Positions 41,579 through 49,202 of a DNA stretch of 64,000 bases are shown in pieces (position 1 is the stretch's first letter; each line of letters starts with the position of its first letter). A program made the translations under genes and the position numbers. This DNA is from Christensenella intestinihominis (GTDB lineage Bacteria; Bacillota; Clostridia; Christensenellales; Christensenellaceae): assembly GCF_001678845.1 (NCBI RefSeq), contig NZ_MAIQ01000002.1, forward strand, positions 372,001 to 436,000, in the 5' to 3' direction. The notes under the pieces were generated by a model that ran no database searches, was not told where the DNA came from, and was given only the letters and a program-made list of their open reading frames with translations.

Positions 41579-42985
41579 ATGGCCAAAAGAAAACTCCGTC
41601 TATTCGACGCCATCCTGGCGGCAGTATGCGTCGTGCTTACCATCGACGCGGTGGCGCCCGCGGCGGCGATCGGCAACTCGCAGTATTTCTGGTGGATTCT
41701 TTTATTGCTTGGTTTCTTTGTGCCTTACGGCCTTGTGAACGCCGAGCTCGGCACCACATATGAAGATGAAGGCGGCCTGTGCGACTGGGTGAAACGAGCG
41801 TTCGGCATCCGCACCGGGTCGCGGGCGGCGTTTTATTACTGGATTAATTTTCCGATCTGGATTACTTCTACGCTTGTGATGTTTACGCAGGTATTTACGG
41901 CGACGACGGGAATTTCCGTCCCGCCGCTGACCGGACTCGCCGTCCAGCTGGCCATCGTATGGCTGGTGGTCCTGCTGTCCAATTACCACATCAGCGAAAG
42001 CAAATGGCTGGTAAACATCGGTGCCCTGATTAAAGCCGGGTTGATCCTGATCCTCGGCGGCCTCGGGGTGTACGCAGCCGTGACGCGCGGAGTCGCCAAC
42101 CCGGCGGATTCCTTCGCGGATTTCCTGCCAAACGCGGCGGGGCTCCCTTTTATTTCCATCATTATTTTCAATTTTATCGGCTTTGAAGTCGTGACCACCT
42201 ATGCGGGCGATATGCAGAACCCCAAAAAGGAGCTGCCGCGCGCCATCATCTGGGGCGGAATCCTGATTACCGCGTTTTACCTGTTTGCAACCTTTGGCAT
42301 CGGGGTGGCCATTCCCACGGCCGAGCTTTCCAAGGCAAGCGGCTTTATCGACAGCCTGCGCATCCTCGCCGGGTCTTCGGGCGGAATCCTGATCCTTACA
42401 TGCGGTTTCCTGTTCCTCTTCACGCTTATCACGAACATGCTTACGTGGTCGCTCGGGGTGAACTATGTGACCCAGCACGCCGCGCAATACGGCACCCTGC
42501 CCCATTTCCTTGCATCCAAGAGCAAAAAGGAAGGTATGCCGCTGGGCGCGAACCTCACGAACGGCGTGGTGATTTCCGTACTCCTGATTACTGCCGCCGT
42601 AATGGAAGTGACCGGGAGCGGCACGGACGTATTCTGGATGTTTTTCGCGCTTAACGTGGACCTTTTGCTCGCATGCTATCTATTTCTGTTTCCCTCTTTT
42701 TGGCGGCTGCGCAAGGTGGACCCGGACCGCGAGCGTCCTTACCGCGTGAAAGGCGGGAAAGCACGTATTTTCCTCGTTGCCGCGGTTCCGTTCGCGCTGC
42801 TGTGCATGACGCTGTTTTTCACCTTCTTTGAAGAAGCGCCGGATGGAACAAATATGGTCAACGTTCCCTTGATTATCGGCGTCGCCTGCGCGGTCGCCGT
42901 GGGGGAGGTTGTCGCGGCGCACAGCGTAAAAAAGCACAAAGCGGCGCTTGCGGCGCAGGAAAGCGCCGGGAAGGCACAGACCTGA
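41579..42985 (+). CDS. APC superfamily amino acid permease
   Basis: ATG 41579 follows GGGAGAAAG. This 468-residue protein has about 12 helices and an APC core beginning DAILAAVCVVLTIDAVAPAA. FNFIGFEVVTTYAGDMQNPK near residue 200 is the conserved APC segment (helix 6, FxGxE-like). It should import an amino acid or exchange it for a related compound. The substrate is not clear. A strong hairpin follows. Confidence 0.87.
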   Translation: MAKRKLRLFDAILAAVCVVLTIDAVAPAAAIGNSQYFWWILLLLGFFVPYGLVNAELGTTYEDEGGLCDWVKRAFGIRTGSRAAFYYWINFPIWITSTLVMFTQVFTATTGISVPPLTGLAVQLAIVWLVVLLSNYHISESKWLVNIGALIKAGLILILGGLGVYAAVTRGVANPADSFADFLPNAAGLPFISIIIFNFIGFEVVTTYAGDMQNPKKELPRAIIWGGILITAFYLFATFGIGVAIPTAELSKASGFIDSLRILAGSSGGILILTCGFLFLFTLITNMLTWSLGVNYVTQHAAQYGTLPHFLASKSKKEGMPLGANLTNGVVISVLLITAAVMEVTGSGTDVFWMFFALNVDLLLACYLFLFPSFWRLRKVDPDRERPYRVKGGKARIFLVAAVPFALLCMTLFFTFFEEAPDGTNMVNVPLIIGVACAVAVGEVVAAHSVKKHKAALAAQESAGKAQT

Positions 42986-43009
42986 CCCGCAGATTCACAC
43001 ACGGTAAAA

Positions 43010-43042
43010 CGGCGGCTGTGAAAATCATAGCCGCCGTTTTTT
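43010..43042. terminator. Terminator between the APC permease and the Rrf2 gene
   Basis: CGGCGGCT pairs with AGCCGCCG, with T-runs on the + strand and A/T-rich sequence on the other side, so it may serve both convergent genes. Confidence 0.85.
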
Positions 43043-43098
43043 GTTTCCGCCGCTATCATTTCGCCGCCCGCCTGCGCTTCCTTTTCCCGCCCGGGCTT

Positions 43099-43527
43099 TT
43101 ATTTTGCGACCGCCGGTTTTTCCCGCATAAGCGTTTCAATATTGTTTTCCTTCCCGTAGACATCGCGGATGGTAAAATGCCGGAGGTCCTCCGCCTCTTT
43201 TTCGTGGATATGCTTCATGAATTGGTTGAAGGGGTCCTTCGCCAGTTCTTCCCGCTCTTTTTCCCTGTCTGCGGAACGGTTATATTCGAACAGCTCGAGT
43301 ACGTCGTACAGACTGACGTCTTCCTGTGTTGCTTTCAGTCGGTAGCCGCCTTTGCAGCCTTGTTCCGAGACCAATATTCCCGCACGTTTCATTTCGTTCA
43401 TTACCTTCAGGCAATACTGATAAGAAATTCCCACGTTTTCCACAATTTCCCCCGCAGTGGTCAACGAATTTCCGTTTTGTGTGATATAGCCCAGTATTTT
43501 CGCCGCGTAAATTGTAGTAATCTTCAT
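43099..43527 (-). CDS. Rrf2 family transcriptional regulator
   Basis: ATG 43527 follows GAGGAGCGAGAC; the in-frame ATG at 43542 lies before that site. The 142-residue protein has a winged HTH: TAGEIVENVGISYQYCLKVM, then MKRAGILVSEQGCKGGYRL. It has cysteines in SYQYC and EQGC but not the three-Cys cluster of IscR-like FeS regulators. Its target is unknown, and three repeats upstream may be its operator. Confidence 0.87.
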   Translation of the reverse strand: MKITTIYAAKILGYITQNGNSLTTAGEIVENVGISYQYCLKVMNEMKRAGILVSEQGCKGGYRLKATQEDVSLYDVLELFEYNRSADREKEREELAKDPFNQFMKHIHEKEAEDLRHFTIRDVYGKENNIETLMREKPAVAK

Positions 43528-43551
43528 TGTCTCGCTCCTCATTTTTTATTC

Positions 43552-43726
43552 ACATTGTCTTTTGTTGTGCATGTTTTCAAAATTATATTTTATGTTTAAT
43601 ATGCGCATTGTCTTTTTATTATTGACTATTCACTTTATATAAACTATAATTCAATCGTAATTTATCGCACCGTCATGAATAATGCTTTTATTTCCCGGTA
43701 CTGTTTTTATCGCACTGTCTTTTGTT
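43552..43726. repeat. Three direct repeats of GCAYTGTCTTTT upstream of the Rrf2 gene
   Basis: ACATTGTCTTTTGTTG (43552-43567), GCATTGTCTTTTTATTA (43604-43620) and GCACTGTCTTTTGTTC (43712-43727) lie in the AT-rich region before the Rrf2 gene. They are candidate operator sites. The region 43,528-44,115 has no credible gene. Confidence 0.45.
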
Positions 43727-43775
43727 CGACGAATCTGCCCATTTCCCGCAAATTTCGGGGAACCCGCCTGCTTTA

Positions 43776-44003
43776 TTGCGATAATACGCATTACTGCATA
43801 CCGAAAAATTCACTCTAAATGATACTTTTCGAGAATAATATACCATTCGGGCATAGTATTGTCAATTATCGGCGGGAAAATCCTGCGAATATTTCAAATA
43901 AACCCTGGAAAAAGGCGGCCGGATTAAAACCCGGCCCCACGGAATATGCAAAAATCCCGCGTGAATCACGCGGGATTTATTTTGTTAATGCGTATTATCG
44001 CAA
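43776..44003. mobile_element. MITE-like element with perfect 18-bp terminal inverted repeats
   Basis: TTGCGATAATACGCATTA at 43776-43793 is exactly inverted at 43986-44003. The 192-bp interior has no gene, only a hairpin (43952-43978, AAATCCCGCGT/ACGCGGGATTT). No target-site duplication is visible. The size and arms fit a non-autonomous element, but a pair of distant operators is possible. Confidence 0.45.
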
Positions 44004-44103
44004 CAGGACGGGTATGGTTTCCATATCTGTTTTTCTTTTACCGGCAGTTTCCCCATCGTAACACGTTTTCCTTTTCCCCGCAACCCGGCGGGCCGTTTTA
44101 TGC

Positions 44104-44109
44104 TATAAT
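44104..44109 (+). promoter_or_regulatory. Extended -10 element directly before the pentapeptide gene
   Basis: TGCTATAAT (44101-44109) lies only six bases before the ATG at 44116. Transcription would start at or next to the start codon, and no ribosome site fits between. Confidence 0.6.
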
Positions 44110-44115
44110 GGGCGT

Positions 44116-44916
44116 ATGGAGATTGTAACTACAAAATTAAACAGCGATTGCGGGGCATGCAGCGGCCTGTGCTGCGCGGCCCTCTTTTTTGCGAAAGCGG
44201 ACGGCTTTCCCGAGGACAAAAACATGGGAACGCCGTGCGTGAACCTGCAAAGGGATTTCCGCTGCGCCGTGCACGGCAGCCTCGCGGAACGCGGCCTCCA
44301 CGGCTGCATGGCGTACGACTGTTTTGGCGCGGGACAAAAGGTGACGGCGCTGTTTGGCGGCGATACCTGGCGGAACCGGCCTTCCCGCGCGGGAGAAATC
44401 TTTGAAGCGTTCCTCACGGTGCGAATGATGAACCAGATGCTCTGGTACCTGTGCGAAGCCTGGAGGATCGAGCCGTCGGCAGAAATACGCGCTTTGATCG
44501 CGGAAAATGAAGAAGCGGCGCGCGGGCCGGAGGTGGCGGCCTTTGATGTTTACGGCTACAAGGCGCGTGTGGACCGGGTTTTGAAGCGGATTACCGGAGA
44601 AGTACGGAAAACCGCGAACGGGAAACGCGCGGACGCGGACTGCATTGGCAAGAGCTTCCGCGGCCGGAATTTATATGGAACGGATTTCAGCATGTCGCTG
44701 CTCATTGCCGCGGATTTCGAAGGCTGCGCCCTTGGGAAAGCAAATTTTTTGGGCGCGGATATGCGCGGCGCGAACATCAGGGGCGCGGATTTAAGCCAAA
44801 GCCTTTTCCTCACGCAAATACAGGTGAACGCGGCGGACGGCGACCACGCCACAAAACTGCCGCCCGGGCTCTCCGTGCCCACAGGCTGGGCAGGCGCATC
44901 CCCCGCATACCGATAA
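44116..44916 (+). CDS. Pentapeptide-repeat protein with Cys-rich N-terminus
   Basis: This 266-residue protein begins with a cysteine-rich region (DCGACSGLCCAALFF, then PCVNLQ, FRCAVHG, GCMAYDCFGAG). After a helical middle it ends in a right-handed pentapeptide-repeat stretch, GRNLYGTDFSMS to GADMRGANIRGADLSQ (residues 180-235). The Cys-rich part could bind zinc or FeS. The role is unknown; some pentapeptide proteins protect gyrase but nothing here shows that. It has a promoter but no ribosome site, so the message may be leaderless. Confidence 0.82.
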   Translation: MEIVTTKLNSDCGACSGLCCAALFFAKADGFPEDKNMGTPCVNLQRDFRCAVHGSLAERGLHGCMAYDCFGAGQKVTALFGGDTWRNRPSRAGEIFEAFLTVRMMNQMLWYLCEAWRIEPSAEIRALIAENEEAARGPEVAAFDVYGYKARVDRVLKRITGEVRKTANGKRADADCIGKSFRGRNLYGTDFSMSLLIAADFEGCALGKANFLGADMRGANIRGADLSQSLFLTQIQVNAADGDHATKLPPGLSVPTGWAGASPAYR

Positions 44917-44944
44917 AAATGCCGGAAACCATTCCGGCATTTTT
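44916..44944. terminator. Bidirectional terminator between pentapeptide gene and mscL
   Basis: AAAATGCCGGAA pairs with TTCCGGCATTTT around a short loop. It serves the two convergent genes. Confidence 0.9.
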
Positions 44945-44970
44945 ATTTCCATCCAACTATTATAAATAAA

Positions 44971-45441
44971 TTATTCCGCTTTCGCTTTGGCCGCCGCCTC
45001 GTCGACGCATGCGTCATCCGGCAGGATCGATGTGCAGTGGGGGCAGCGCGTTGCATCGTCCGCAATTTCCGTCCTGCAATACGGGCACAGGCGGGCCGCC
45101 TTTTCTTCCGGCTCCGGCTCCGGCTTCTTCAGGTGGATGCTGTTGAGCGCTTTAATCATTATGAAGATGACCAAGGCGATCAGCAGGAAGCTGATGACCG
45201 CGTTGAGGAAATTCCCCACCATGATTTTGGAATCCCCAAACAGCGGAATATACCAGTCCGAGAAATTGAGGCCGCCCGTCAGGAGCGTGATAACCGGCAT
45301 GATAATATCGCTCACCAGCGAATTGACGATCGCCGTGAACGCAGTACCAATGATTACGCCGACCGCGAGGTCCATCACGCTTCCGCGCGAGATAAATTCC
45401 TTAAATTCCTGTATGAATCCCTTTTTCTTCTTTTCCGCCAT
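44971..45441 (-). CDS. mscL: Large-conductance mechanosensitive channel with C-terminal zinc ribbon
   Basis: This 156-residue MscL has the N-terminal amphipathic helix, first membrane helix with VMDLAVGVIIGTAFTAIVNS, a short outer loop and a second helix (FLNAVISFLLIALVIFIMI). The usual C-terminal helix is replaced by an acidic linker and a zinc ribbon, CPYC-x11-CPHC, then another acidic tail. It opens under membrane tension to relieve osmotic shock. The ribosome site is AAAGGAG. The start of the next gene on this strand lies upstream. Confidence 0.92.
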   Translation of the reverse strand: MAEKKKKGFIQEFKEFISRGSVMDLAVGVIIGTAFTAIVNSLVSDIIMPVITLLTGGLNFSDWYIPLFGDSKIMVGNFLNAVISFLLIALVIFIMIKALNSIHLKKPEPEPEEKAARLCPYCRTEIADDATRCPHCTSILPDDACVDEAAAKAKAE

Positions 45442-45453
45442 ATTTCTTCTCCT

Positions 45454-45795
45454 TTATATTATTTTTATTCTATCGTACGTAGTTTCTTTCCCGCCGTTCC
45501 AGCGGTACTTTTCCAAATCCACATATCCTTCCGCGCTTACGCGCACGCCCTCCGCTTCGAGCAGGCCTCTCTGCGCGTCCGTCCCGCCGAAGGCAGGCGC
45601 CGGGGCGAGCCGTCCTTCCCGGTTTACCACGCGGTGGCATGGAATTCCGCCGCAGTCGGGACTCGTATGCAGCGCGCAGCCCACAATACGCGCCGCGCGG
45701 GGATTGCCCGCCAGCCGCGCGATTTGCCCATAGGTCGCGACCTTTCCCCGCGGTATCCTGCTTACCATTGTATACACAGTCTCGAAAAAATTCAA
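45454..45795 (-). CDS. Alkyltransferase-like protein of the MGMT C-terminal domain family
   Basis: TTG 45795 is preferred: AAAGGGA lies upstream and a TATAAT near 45829-45834 places the transcript start after the longer frame's start. The 113-residue protein is only the C-terminal domain of O6-alkylguanine transferase: FETVYTMVSRIPRGKVATYG, the RH helix, and the active-site PCHRVV with Cys kept. It may be a small active transferase or an ATL-type lesion binder. It lies just upstream of mscL on the - strand. Confidence 0.8.
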   Translation of the reverse strand: MNFFETVYTMVSRIPRGKVATYGQIARLAGNPRAARIVGCALHTSPDCGGIPCHRVVNREGRLAPAPAFGGTDAQRGLLEAEGVRVSAEGYVDLEKYRWNGGKETTYDRIKII

Positions 45796-45906
45796 ACCAT
45801 TATATCCCTTTCGCCGGTTTACTTCATTATACCCCAAAAGAACGGTTTACAAAAGCGCGGGACGGGGTATCTTTATTAAAACAACCGGGAAAGAGGGTGT
45901 AAGGCC

Positions 45907-46170
45907 ATGGCGAAACACGTAAAGATGATGGTGCTTGACGGGTGCCCGCACTGCAGACACGCATTTGAATTGATGGACGAGCTGAAGAAAGAGCATCCCG
46001 AATATAACCAGGTAGATATTGAAGTGATTGAAGAAAACCGCGAGGCCGGAAAGACGCAGGGGTACGATTATTGGTATGTCCCTACCTTCTTTGTGGGCGA
46101 CGAGAAGGTTCACGAGGGAGTTCCCACCAAGGAAAAGATCGAGCGTGTGTTCACCGAGGCCTTGAAGTGA
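45907..46170 (+). CDS. Glutaredoxin-like thioredoxin-fold protein
   Basis: This 87-residue protein has the CPHC redox motif at residues 13-16 and YVPTFFVGDEKVHEGVPTKE near residue 57, with the cis-Pro of the thioredoxin fold. It is a small cytoplasmic thiol-disulphide protein. The partner is unknown. A strong terminator follows. Confidence 0.85.
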   Translation: MAKHVKMMVLDGCPHCRHAFELMDELKKEHPEYNQVDIEVIEENREAGKTQGYDYWYVPTFFVGDEKVHEGVPTKEKIERVFTEALK

Positions 46171-46227
46171 TCCGCATGCGCCGCCTTCTGCGGCACGATC
46201 CCGTTTCATTCAATATTTCGTGACAGC

Positions 46228-46262
46228 AAAGGCTTTCCCGGCATGGGAAAGGCCTTTTTTTT
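46228..46262 (+). terminator. Terminator of the glutaredoxin-like gene
   Basis: AAAGGCTTTCCC pairs with GGGAAAGGCCTTT (one bulge), followed by a long T-run. Confidence 0.85.
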
Positions 46263-46337
46263 TAATGTTAGAAAAAGCCCTTGTGGTTATGTAAAAAGCA
46301 TCAGCTTTCATGAAATATTCTTATGGGGTGAACGGTT

Positions 46338-47387
46338 ATGAATTTAAAAATCAGTGTGTTTTTCCGCGGGATTCCTCTTATTATGGGCGCGATCTGCCTC
46401 GGCTTTGGCCTTTATGTCCGGGAGATGGGGATTGGCGACGGTTATGTGATTGCGGGCAACGTACTCATTTCGCTGACGGCGATCTGCATTGCGCTGTTTT
46501 CCACCGCGGCGACGATTATCCGGCAGATTATCAAACGCTTCAACCGCGCCGACCGTATTTTTTATCCTCTGCTCGGCTATGCGGCGGGGATTTTTACGGC
46601 GTGCTGCGGCATCGCACTCTTTACATCCGGCGGCACGTCTGCGGATTACGTATCCGGGAACGTCGCGTTCGGGGTCGGGCTGATTGCCTGCTGCGTGGCG
46701 ACGGTCGCCGTCTCTTCGGGTAAATTCTCAATGATTCCCCAAAATTCCGCAAAGCTTACGGACGGACAGCCCGTTTCCGGCGGATACTCCAAGGGAACCT
46801 ACGGCGTATATTTCGCCGTGCCCGTCGTTTGCGCGGCCATCGCGCTCGTGCGCGGGGCGATCCTTCTTTCGGGCGACACCACGCCCGATTTCGTGGCGGG
46901 GCATGTTATGGTCGGACTTGGCCTCGTATGCGCGAGCCTCATTGCCCTTGTGGCGACGATACTCCGGCAGATTGAAAACCAATTCGGCAGCCGCGAGCGC
47001 TGGAAATGGAGCGTTATGGTGGCCGTACTCGGCACCGTATGCATTGTGTGGGGCATCCTTATTATGAACCCCTACAGCGCGGCGGCCGTCGCCCCCGGGT
47101 TTGTGCTCATCGGCCTCGGGCTCATCTGCTACAGCATTTCGAGCAAGGTGCTGCTGCTCGCATCCGTATGGCGGCGGGACGCGCCCCTCGGGAAGCGCAT
47201 TCCCCTGATTCCCGTGATGACCGCGCTTTCCTGCCTGTTCCTCGCGGGGTTCCTTTTTGAAGCGTCGTATGCGAACACCAATTTCTTTGTTCCCGCCCAC
47301 ATTATGGTGGGGCTGGGCGCGGTCTGCTTCACACTCTTTGCCATCGTTTCGATCCTCGAATCGGGCACAACGAAATCCCCGGCGTGA
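46338..47387 (+). CDS. YhiM-like inner membrane protein (DUF2776)
   Basis: This 349-residue protein has about ten helices and an internal repeat pattern: PLIMGAICLGFGLYV, VIAGNVLISLTAICIALFST, then later DFVAGHVMVGLGLVCASLIA and FVPAHIMVGLGAVCFTLFAI. It matches from memory the DUF2776 family represented by Escherichia coli YhiM, which is linked to acid stress. The family is best known from enterobacteria, so its presence in a Clostridia-like genome may reflect transfer. GGGGTGAACGGTT precedes the ATG. Confidence 0.82.
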   Translation: MNLKISVFFRGIPLIMGAICLGFGLYVREMGIGDGYVIAGNVLISLTAICIALFSTAATIIRQIIKRFNRADRIFYPLLGYAAGIFTACCGIALFTSGGTSADYVSGNVAFGVGLIACCVATVAVSSGKFSMIPQNSAKLTDGQPVSGGYSKGTYGVYFAVPVVCAAIALVRGAILLSGDTTPDFVAGHVMVGLGLVCASLIALVATILRQIENQFGSRERWKWSVMVAVLGTVCIVWGILIMNPYSAAAVAPGFVLIGLGLICYSISSKVLLLASVWRRDAPLGKRIPLIPVMTALSCLFLAGFLFEASYANTNFFVPAHIMVGLGAVCFTLFAIVSILESGTTKSPA

Positions 47388-47435
47388 TTTTTGCACCGTC
47401 CTGTGTTAAAATATGGATATCAGGAGTGTATGGGC

Positions 47436-47651
47436 ATGCGTTATATAATCGACCGGTTTGAAGATGATATGGCCGCCGTTGAGCTTGGGGACGGCAGCAT
47501 GGTTTCCCTGCCCAGGGCCGCCCTGCCCCCCGAGGCCCGGGAAGGCGACGTGGTTTCCGTATCCGTCGATTCCCATGAAACGGCGCGGCGCAAAGGCGAA
47601 CTGAAAAGCAGGGTGGAAAAATTATTCCGGCAGGGACAAACGAACGAATAG
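47436..47651 (+). CDS. DUF3006 domain protein
   Basis: ATG 47436 is chosen because AGGAG lies nine bases upstream. This 71-residue protein has the DUF3006 pattern YIIDRFEDDMAAVELGDGSM, then LPPEAREGDVVSV. It has a beta-barrel-like fold of unknown function in the cytoplasm. It lies between the YhiM-like gene and the antiporter, and has its own terminator. Confidence 0.85.
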   Translation: MRYIIDRFEDDMAAVELGDGSMVSLPRAALPPEAREGDVVSVSVDSHETARRKGELKSRVEKLFRQGQTNE

Positions 47652-47659
47652 CAGGCAAG

Positions 47660-47684
47660 GCCCGCGTACCGCGGGCTTTTTTTA
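47660..47684 (+). terminator. Terminator of the DUF3006 gene
   Basis: GCCCGCG and CGCGGGC arms around TAC are followed by TTTTTTT. Confidence 0.9.
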
Positions 47685-47700
47685 TGCCGGAATTTTCTAT

Positions 47701-47728
47701 TTGCTTTTTCGGGAGCGAGATGTATAAT
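47701..47728 (+). promoter_or_regulatory. Promoter of the antiporter gene
   Basis: TTGCTT at 47701-47706, 16 bases, TATAAT at 47723-47728, about 70 bases before the start codon. Confidence 0.7.
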
Positions 47729-47798
47729 ATTATAGGTTGATAGCAAGGGTGAACCGGCCTTGGGCCGTTCGATAAATTTTTAATTTGGAAGTGGACTT

Positions 47799-49055
47799 AT
47801 GGACTATAAATATTTGCTTGACCTGGCGCTTATCCTGCTCAGCACCAAACTGCTCGGGCTCGTGACCCGAAAGTTTAAAATGCCGCAGGTTGTGGGCGCA
47901 TTGCTCGCGGGTATCATCCTCGGCCCCGCCTGTCTCGGAATTATCGACAACACAAATTTCATCAAGGCGCTTTCCGAAATCGGCGTAATCGTATTGATGT
48001 TCTCCGCGGGTATGGAATCCGACATCCACCAGCTTAAAAAGGCGGGCAAGGCTTCGTTTATCATTGCGGCGCTCGGCGTGGCGGTGCCCCTTGTCGTCGG
48101 CTTTGCGGTTGCGGGCGTGTTTAACAACCCTTCCGTAATCCAGACCGACCTTGACACCAACCGCTTTTTGCAGAACGTATTCATCGGCGTTATCCTTACG
48201 GCAACGTCCGTCAGCATTACGGTGGAAACCCTGAAGGAAATGGGCAAGCTGAACAGCCAGGTCGGCATTACGATCCTCGGCGCCGCGGTAATCGACGATA
48301 TCCTCGGCATTATCGCCCTCACGGTGATTACCAGCCTTGCCGACCCGTCTGTGGCGGTGGGGATTGTGCTCCTTAAGATCGTCGGCTTTTTCGCGTTCGC
48401 CATCGGGGTCGGGTTCGTTACCTACCTCGCTTTCAAAAAATGGTCCGACCGGCATATCGACGACCACCGCCGTTTTGTGGTGATGGCGTTTGTGATCTGC
48501 CTGCTGATGTCCTTTTGCGCGGAGGAATGGTTCGGCGTCGCGGATATTACGGGCGCGTTCATCGCGGGCCTGATTCTTTCCAACACCAGCCACGCGAAAT
48601 ATATGGCGTCGCGGTTCGAGACGCTGTCCTATACGCTGCTTTCGCCCATCTTCTTCGCGAGCGTGGGCCTGTCCGTGGTGCTTACGGATATGAGTATGAT
48701 GATCGTGATATTTGCGCTTGTGCTGCTCGGCGTCGCGATCATCACCAAAATCGTGGGCTGCGGGCTGGGCGCGAAAATCGCGGGTTTTAACAACAAGGAA
48801 TCCATGCAAATCGGCTGCGGCATGGTGTCGCGCGGCGAGGTTGCGCTGATTGTGGCCAACAAGGGCGCGGCCGTGGGCCTGATGTCGCCGATCCTTTTTG
48901 GCCCGGTAGTCATCGTGGTTGTGGTAACGACGATTCTCTCCCCCATCCTTTTAAAGCTTTCCTTCGGGAAAAAGAAGAAAAAAGGCGGCGGCGCGGGAAT
49001 TGAAGACCCTGTCCTTTCCCCGCCCAAACCGGCAGGCGAGGCGCAGAGCCAATAA
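47799..49055 (+). CDS. CPA2-type cation:proton antiporter (Kef/NapA-like)
   Basis: This 418-residue protein has about 12 helices. Characteristic parts are MPQVVGALLAGIILGPACLG near residue 28, FSAGMESDIHQLKKAGKASF, and GAAVIDDILGIIALTVI with the paired Asp residues of the ion site near residue 165. No C-terminal RCK/TrkA domain is attached. It should exchange Na+ or K+ for H+ across the cytoplasmic membrane. Confidence 0.9.
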   Translation: MDYKYLLDLALILLSTKLLGLVTRKFKMPQVVGALLAGIILGPACLGIIDNTNFIKALSEIGVIVLMFSAGMESDIHQLKKAGKASFIIAALGVAVPLVVGFAVAGVFNNPSVIQTDLDTNRFLQNVFIGVILTATSVSITVETLKEMGKLNSQVGITILGAAVIDDILGIIALTVITSLADPSVAVGIVLLKIVGFFAFAIGVGFVTYLAFKKWSDRHIDDHRRFVVMAFVICLLMSFCAEEWFGVADITGAFIAGLILSNTSHAKYMASRFETLSYTLLSPIFFASVGLSVVLTDMSMMIVIFALVLLGVAIITKIVGCGLGAKIAGFNNKESMQIGCGMVSRGEVALIVANKGAAVGLMSPILFGPVVIVVVVTTILSPILLKLSFGKKKKKGGGAGIEDPVLSPPKPAGEAQSQ

Positions 49056-49066
49056 TGTGATCTTTC

Positions 49067-49100
49067 GCCCTTCGGCCATGCTGCCGGAGGGCTTTTTTTT
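49067..49100 (+). terminator. Terminator of the antiporter gene
   Basis: GCCCTTCGGC pairs with GCCGGAGGGC, followed by TTTTTTTT. Confidence 0.9.
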
Positions 49101-49202
49101 CACGGAAATTTAACAAACCCGGCTCTGCCGCCCGCTTTACATTGGTGTTTCAGTCGTTTATACTGGACAGTAAATAATACGTTATGCAGAGGGTATTTTT
49201 TG

